Shown one piece after another: positions 59,977 to 64,000 of a DNA stretch of 64,000 bases. Origin of the DNA: Jannaschia faecimaris (lineage in GTDB: Bacteria; Pseudomonadota; Alphaproteobacteria; Rhodobacterales; Rhodobacteraceae); assembly GCF_900107415.1 (NCBI RefSeq), contig NZ_FNPX01000005.1, positions 186,001 to 250,000 on the forward strand, read 5' to 3'. A program made the translations under genes and the position numbers. The notes below the pieces were generated by a model that saw only the letters and a program-made list of their open reading frames with translations, did not search any database and was not told the origin of the DNA. Numbering within the stretch: position 1 is the stretch's first letter; every line of letters begins with the position of its first letter.

Positions 59977-60983
59977 GCGGTACCGACCCTCAGCACAATC
60001 TTGCCCTGCGCTTTACCCGCCTCAACCATTTCATGGGCGCGGCTTACTTCGTCCAAGGACAGAACCTCCGCGACAACCGGGTCGATCCGCCCCTCGACCA
60101 GCATGTTGAAGAGTTCCGCCAGATCCCGACCGAACCAATTGGGGTGCGCCCGACGCATCGCCCCGATGGAATATAAGGCAGTGGCGTGACCGTTGGGCAA
60201 CCAGTCCCAGAGCTTGAGCTTCACGAAATCCATCGGAATCGAACCGCCGCGTCCCAGCACCTCGTTCTGAAAACCGAACGCGACCAGCATGCCGCCCGGC
60301 CTGAGCGCATGGAGGGAGCGTGACAGGCTTGCGCCACCAAGCGGGTCGAAGACGGCATCGACGCCTGCGCCGACCGCCTCTCGCAATACCTCATCGGAGG
60401 CGTCTGCTTTGATGGGCGTGGCACCAAGGCCGCGGATCAGTGCATGCTTTCCAACAATGTCTGTTCCGAAGGCCGCAATCCCGGCATCTTTGGCCAGCTG
60501 AAGCATTGCCGTACCGACCGCGCCGCCTGCACCATGGATCAACAGGCTCTGCCCCGCCTTCGCCTTCGCGACACGGTGGAGCATCTGATAGGGTGCGACA
60601 GCCGATAGGATCATACCAAGCGCGTCGACCTCCGATACGCCATCTGGCACGGGCGTCAAGCTGCCCTCTGGCCGGCAAATGTATTCGGCATATGCGCCAA
60701 TGGTGGTCAGGTCCGCCACCCTGTCTCCGGGGCGGAAGCGGGTTGCGCCGGGGCCGGTCGCGTCCACGACACCAACAAGATCATAGCCGGGGGTGAAGGG
60801 CGGCCTTTCCTTCACATCAGGGTACAGGCCCTTGCGGATCATTACGTCGGTAAAGGCCGCGCTTGTTACCAAAATACGGATCCGCACCTCAGCCCCTTGC
60901 GGTTCAGGAAGATTCTCAATCGTTTGCAGCTCCAGGCAATCCGCGGTGCCGAACTCAGTCAGAACAACTTTTCTCCACGTCAT
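59973..60983 (-). CDS. Zinc-free MDR oxidoreductase (quinone reductase-like)
   Basis: A 336-residue medium-chain dehydrogenase/reductase. MTWRKVVLTEFGTADCLEL is a normal MDR N-terminus; NADPH-binding loop IHGAGGAVGTAM; no structural zinc cysteines, so quinone oxidoreductase/enoyl reductase type. AGGAG lies 9-10 bases before the ATG at 60983, which supports its own start even though the broken hydrolase frame upstream reads into it without a stop. Confidence 0.88.
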   Translation of the reverse strand: MTWRKVVLTEFGTADCLELQTIENLPEPQGAEVRIRILVTSAAFTDVMIRKGLYPDVKERPPFTPGYDLVGVVDATGPGATRFRPGDRVADLTTIGAYAEYICRPEGSLTPVPDGVSEVDALGMILSAVAPYQMLHRVAKAKAGQSLLIHGAGGAVGTAMLQLAKDAGIAAFGTDIVGKHALIRGLGATPIKADASDEVLREAVGAGVDAVFDPLGGASLSRSLHALRPGGMLVAFGFQNEVLGRGGSIPMDFVKLKLWDWLPNGHATALYSIGAMRRAHPNWFGRDLAELFNMLVEGRIDPVVAEVLSLDEVSRAHEMVEAGKAQGKIVLRVGTA

Positions 60984-61023
60984 CCCGATGGCTCCTATCA
61001 GGTCAGCGATTGCGGCACCCGGG

Positions 61024-61580
61024 TCAAACTCCGGGCGCGACAAACATGGCGATCTCGCGGGCGACATCCGCGTCATGGCCAAGCCAGATATGGCCGCCGG
61101 CACGAGAAGCACGAGAAGCACGAGATGTGAGCAACGCCCGGGATGGCGAAGTGCAACCTCCGCCGCGGTCAGCGCCCCTGCCGAGCAGCCCACGACGGGA
61201 AGTCGCGCGATCCCGAGGTGGTTGAGCAACTCCACAACTACGTCAGCTTGGTGAGCGGGCGAGGCGTCGTCGGGAAAGCTGCTCCGCAGATACCCAAAAC
61301 GCGAAGGCGCGACGATCCGGAAGCCGCTCTGGCGTAGTCTGTTGGCAAAGAGCAGCCCTTGGTCGAAGCCGCCCCCGGTGCCATGGAGTATCAGGACCGG
61401 GGGGCCGTTTCCGACCACGCCATATTCGAGCCGACCGGCTGCAGTTTCAACTACGCTGCTGCTTAGGGCGCGGCCCACTTCGCCCGCGTTCACAGCGCTC
61501 CGGTAGGCATCCGCCGCATAGCAGCCGCCCGCCACCCCAAGGCCAGCGAGACCCGCGAGAAAGGCACGACGAGCGATCAT
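61024..61580 (-). pseudogene. Alpha/beta hydrolase with internal deletion
   Basis: The N-terminal part (about 160 residues) has a Tat-like signal (ARRAFLAGLAGLGVAGG), the LHGTGGGFDQG oxyanion region and the nucleophile elbow VVGCSAGA (Ser 133). It then hits a 9-bp tandem repeat encoding LVLLVLLV. Straight after the repeat, in another frame, the family C-terminus is readable (GGHIWLGHDADVAREIAMF, with the catalytic His, ending TGA 61024-61026). Roughly 100 residues in between, including the acid residue region, are missing. In the N-terminal frame no stop follows, so a 535-residue hydrolase-MDR fusion could be made. Confidence 0.78.
61100..61125. repeat. 9-bp tandem repeat (GCACGAGAA, nearly three copies)
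   Basis: Two complete copies and 8 bases of a third, at the deletion point of the alpha/beta hydrolase gene; it encodes Leu-Val-Leu units on the minus strand. Confidence 0.85.
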
Positions 61581-62758
61581 TGGCTTGCCTCGATCGCAAG
61601 CCTCGCCAACATTGCCTCCAACTCTGCCACATGGTCAGAGCTGTCATCGACCACGCCCACGTCACTATTGATCTGGAAGGCGACCGTCACGCCGTGATCC
61701 GCGTAATGGCGCAGGCTTGAGACATAGCCCGGTATCCACCCGCCATGACCGTAGACCGGACCATCCGGTGTATCGGTATAGATTGCGACACCCGTCCCAT
61801 AGAGGATTCCCGCGGTGTCGGGCGCGATCGGAACACCGTCGAGCAGTCGGTCAAGATAGGGGGCTTCCATTGCCTCACCCCCGAAGAAGGCGTGCCCCCA
61901 GCGCGCAAGATCTGACGCACTAGAGGCGAGGCCGCCACCGGTCCACTCCATTGCCGGATCCCAGAGAAGGCGTCCCGCGCGGTCGGCCGTTCGCTGGGGC
62001 AGTCCGAACGGGTTGTCCGCGACGGTGTAGCCCACCGCAAGATCGGGAATGTCGGGCGTATCGGAGGGAACGGTATCGCCAAGGCCGAGCGGGTCGAGGA
62101 AGCGTTCGGTCAACATCTCGTAATAGGATCGACCGCTTGCCGCCTCGACCACCAGTCCCAGCAAAATATAGCCAGTGTCGGTATAGGCCCAGCCCTTACC
62201 ACTCGCGAAGAGCGGTGCCTTTCCAACGACAAAGCCGATCAGTTCTTCCGGAGTAAAACGGCCACCGTCCCGGGCGATGCGCGCACGCGCGGCGGCGTGA
62301 AACTCCGGCAGGTGCGGATGATCTGGCAGGCCGGAACTGTGGCGGAGCAGATGGCCAAGGGTGATCGCCTCTGCGTTCGGCAAACCGCTGAACCAGGGCC
62401 GGTCACCCAAATACTTGGACAGCAGGTCCGACTGCGACACCTGCCCTTTGCTTTCGAGCGCAAGCACCATCGCGCCCACGAAGGTCTTGCCGATGCTCGC
62501 GGCCAGCAGACGGGTATCCGGCGTCATGGGCCGCTTCAACTCGACATCGGCCAAGCCAGCCGCGGATCCGAAGACGGTCCCGTCGGGAACCACGATAGCG
62601 GCCGTCGCGCCGGGTAAATCGTAGCGGTCGAGTATCTGTTCCAGCGTGGCTTGAAGCCGATTGGTCAGATCGCCAGCCACCTCAGCCTGCGCAAATCCTG
62701 CCCAAGTCACGGAAAGAAACACGGCCAATATGACGCCACTGGCCCGCCCTGACCTCAT
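61577..62758 (-). CDS. Secreted serine hydrolase, beta-lactamase family
   Basis: A 393-residue periplasmic protein: signal peptide (MRSGRASGVILAVFLSVTWA, cut near 25), nucleophile SIGK (88-91), YTD in GWAYTDTGYI and GHGGWIPGY. Resembles class C beta-lactamase-like D-alanyl-peptidases/esterases; true resistance activity cannot be inferred. Overlaps the CPBP gene upstream and the hydrolase pseudogene downstream by 4 bp each. Paralogous in type to the hydrolase at 58543. Confidence 0.88.
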   Translation of the reverse strand: MRSGRASGVILAVFLSVTWAGFAQAEVAGDLTNRLQATLEQILDRYDLPGATAAIVVPDGTVFGSAAGLADVELKRPMTPDTRLLAASIGKTFVGAMVLALESKGQVSQSDLLSKYLGDRPWFSGLPNAEAITLGHLLRHSSGLPDHPHLPEFHAAARARIARDGGRFTPEELIGFVVGKAPLFASGKGWAYTDTGYILLGLVVEAASGRSYYEMLTERFLDPLGLGDTVPSDTPDIPDLAVGYTVADNPFGLPQRTADRAGRLLWDPAMEWTGGGLASSASDLARWGHAFFGGEAMEAPYLDRLLDGVPIAPDTAGILYGTGVAIYTDTPDGPVYGHGGWIPGYVSSLRHYADHGVTVAFQINSDVGVVDDSSDHVAELEAMLARLAIEASQ

Positions 62759-63609
62759 TGCACCGCTCTCACGGACACCTTGCCACAGGTCGGTATGACC
62801 TTCGTTACGGCACCTTCCCGGGTGAACATGCTGTCCCTGTTCCACCAGACGATGACCAGCGCGACAGCGGCCAAAATCCAAGTGTCCCAAGGCTGCGCGT
62901 CCGGCCAGAACGGATTGATGAGCTGCCAGTGAAACAGCATCGGCCAGAGAATGCTGCCCCCCGTCCGATTGAACATCGGGGTCACCGACACCGCGATCAC
63001 CACGTTGCCGACGAGGAAGGGCAGGAAATCCCAACTCGCGAAGACCGTACCGGAAAGGAAAAAGGCCGGAAGATGCCAAAACCCCCAGATGGTGCCGATC
63101 AACACGCCAGCCCAGACCGGTGCCATGTGACGCTGGAGCAGCGGCTGCAGAACGCCGCGCCATCCAAACTCCTCAACCGGGCCAAGGAACAGCATCATTA
63201 CCAGCACCGTCAGGACGGGCCCCGCACCCTCGGGCGGGAGTGGCACCAGAACAGGGCCGCCCTTGATAAGCGATCCCGCAACAAAGACGAGTGGCAAACC
63301 GAGCAGGATAAATGCCACCCACCCCACCGGGCACCGCCAGAGCAGCAGCCGGGATAGAAAATTCCGCAGCCCCGGCAAGCCACCATGGGTTATCACGAGG
63401 AGAAAGGCCGAAATGGCTGGTGCCCATGTCGCGAGAAAGAAAAGCGGGTGCGACCCGCTGATTTCCCCGAACAAGGCGGCGGCGCGCTCCGGTGCCACAA
63501 TGTATGTCCCGACCACCCCCCAAGTGATCAGGAAGGTAACCGCGAGGAACACAAGGATGGCTCGGGACGGAAGTTGCATATGGCTGGCGGTCGGCTGAAA
63601 GGCACCCAT
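62755..63609 (-). CDS. CPBP family intramembrane protease
   Basis: A 284-residue membrane protein with about eight helices. The CPBP/Abi motif PVEEFGWRG (Glu 146-147, Arg 151) and the second motif GFWHLPAF are present, followed by a third conserved His. Homologues are Rce1-like proteases or bacteriocin-immunity-type proteins. The start at 63609 (MGAFQPTAS) has AGGAAG 6 bases upstream. First gene of the minus-strand operon. Confidence 0.88.
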   Translation of the reverse strand: MGAFQPTASHMQLPSRAILVFLAVTFLITWGVVGTYIVAPERAAALFGEISGSHPLFFLATWAPAISAFLLVITHGGLPGLRNFLSRLLLWRCPVGWVAFILLGLPLVFVAGSLIKGGPVLVPLPPEGAGPVLTVLVMMLFLGPVEEFGWRGVLQPLLQRHMAPVWAGVLIGTIWGFWHLPAFFLSGTVFASWDFLPFLVGNVVIAVSVTPMFNRTGGSILWPMLFHWQLINPFWPDAQPWDTWILAAVALVIVWWNRDSMFTREGAVTKVIPTCGKVSVRAVQ

Positions 63610-64000
63610 CTGAACTTCCTGAATTTTACCGGCACAGCGGCTTGAAGCGCGGTTATTCTCTAGGCCGCACGCAAGTCTTGAACGTTGATTTTGATCAATT
63701 GCTTTCACCTGGCGCTTTCGGTGAACAGATCACGCGATGGGCTTATCCTCTCGGTCGGAAACACAGATCCAAAACCGCGCACGCAGCCCCCTCCTTTCCA
63801 ACACTTGAATTCATGGATTCAAGCCCCCGCATCCCGGTTGGGCCTGGAGGCAGAGGTAATGTGTTCAGGGACGGAATATCGGTCAGGCACGGGAGGAAGG
63901 CAGTGGCATGCACCCTAATCTGGGCACGCTTTGGCCCGGCTGCCAACCAGACCAGAACAGCGGCACCCTTTTACAATCAAAGCACCGAACGACTTCGATG
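63610..64000. other. Gene-free right end
   Basis: About 390 bp upstream of the CPBP gene to the window edge. Short frames on both strands lack an RBS and family features. Apart from the near-palindrome at 63804 nothing was recognised; a gene may begin just outside the window. Confidence 0.35.
63804..63823. promoter_or_regulatory. 20-bp near-palindrome, candidate operator
   Basis: CTTGAAT (63804-63810) and ATTCAAG (63817-63823) are exact inverted repeats around TCATGG. The site is about 200 bp upstream of the CPBP operon in a gene-free stretch, suitable for a dimeric repressor such as a TetR-type protein. Confidence 0.4.

Noticed and set aside
59973-61580. A designed or functional hydrolase-MDR fusion protein
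   Set aside because: The MDR part has its own RBS and start, and the hydrolase C-terminus is readable in another frame, so the open junction is best explained by a deletion. A fusion product is possible but not annotated as the gene.

Overview
The window reads as chromosomal DNA of a high-GC alphaproteobacterium, most likely a Rhodobacteraceae (Roseobacter-type) species. The reasons are the block rpsT-dnaA-dnaN-recF-gyrB next to mutM/ubiE/ubiB, a serC-serA pair with a serC-type leader, a divergent serB, an IalB-type protein, hspQ, Rhodobacterales-style fliK/flgD genes, and short gene-end repeats of a kind I associate with this family (from memory). No rRNA, tRNA, CRISPR array, prophage or complete insertion sequence was seen. 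Genes are densely packed and often joined by 4-bp start/stop overlaps.

Layout. 0-8.4 kb: xanthine dehydrogenase operon xdhA-xdhB-xdhC (xdhC runs off the edge), DNA polymerase III alpha (dnaE), an Lrp/AsnC regulator and a small membrane protein. 8.4-21.5 kb: a sensing, uptake and activation cluster. It holds a PAS hybrid kinase with an OmpR-type regulator, divergent from an acyl-CoA synthetase, a complete Liv-type ABC importer, an RNA 2',3'-cyclic phosphodiesterase and a PaaK-type CoA ligase. The substrate is unknown but is probably a carboxylic acid. 21.5-31 kb: pheT, GNAT, MOSC and free-Met-sulfoxide reductase genes, two thiolases, an anti-sigma partner-switch pair and a gamma-glutamyltransferase. 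31-37.5 kb: serine synthesis (serA, serC, serB), a TauE-like permease, rlmN and an IalB-like protein. 37.5-41.2 kb: asparaginase, a damaged hybrid kinase with a separate receiver gene, and hspQ. 41.6-45 kb: flagellar genes (lytic transglycosylase lipoprotein, FlgJ-like rod protein, fliK, flgD). 45-56.4 kb: ubiB, ubiE, mutM, an enoyl-CoA hydratase, rpsT, a rhodanese, dnaA, dnaN, recF and gyrB. 56.4-64 kb: an accessory stretch with two broken genes and an operon of serine hydrolases, an MDR oxidoreductase and a CPBP protein.

The most interesting items are: (1) the two-component/uptake/CoA-ligase cluster, with a 10-bp direct repeat in its divergent promoter; (2) three decaying genes: a hybrid kinase with an in-frame amber codon and an altered H-box, an M23 peptidase with a frameshift and an opal codon, and an alpha/beta hydrolase with an internal deletion at a 9-bp tandem repeat that leaves its frame open into the next gene; (3) the serC leader; (4) a dispersed repeat that has entered two coding sequences; (5) two convergent gene pairs that share one CTAG as both stop codons.

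All calls rest on reading the sequence and remembered family knowledge. No alignment or database search was run.
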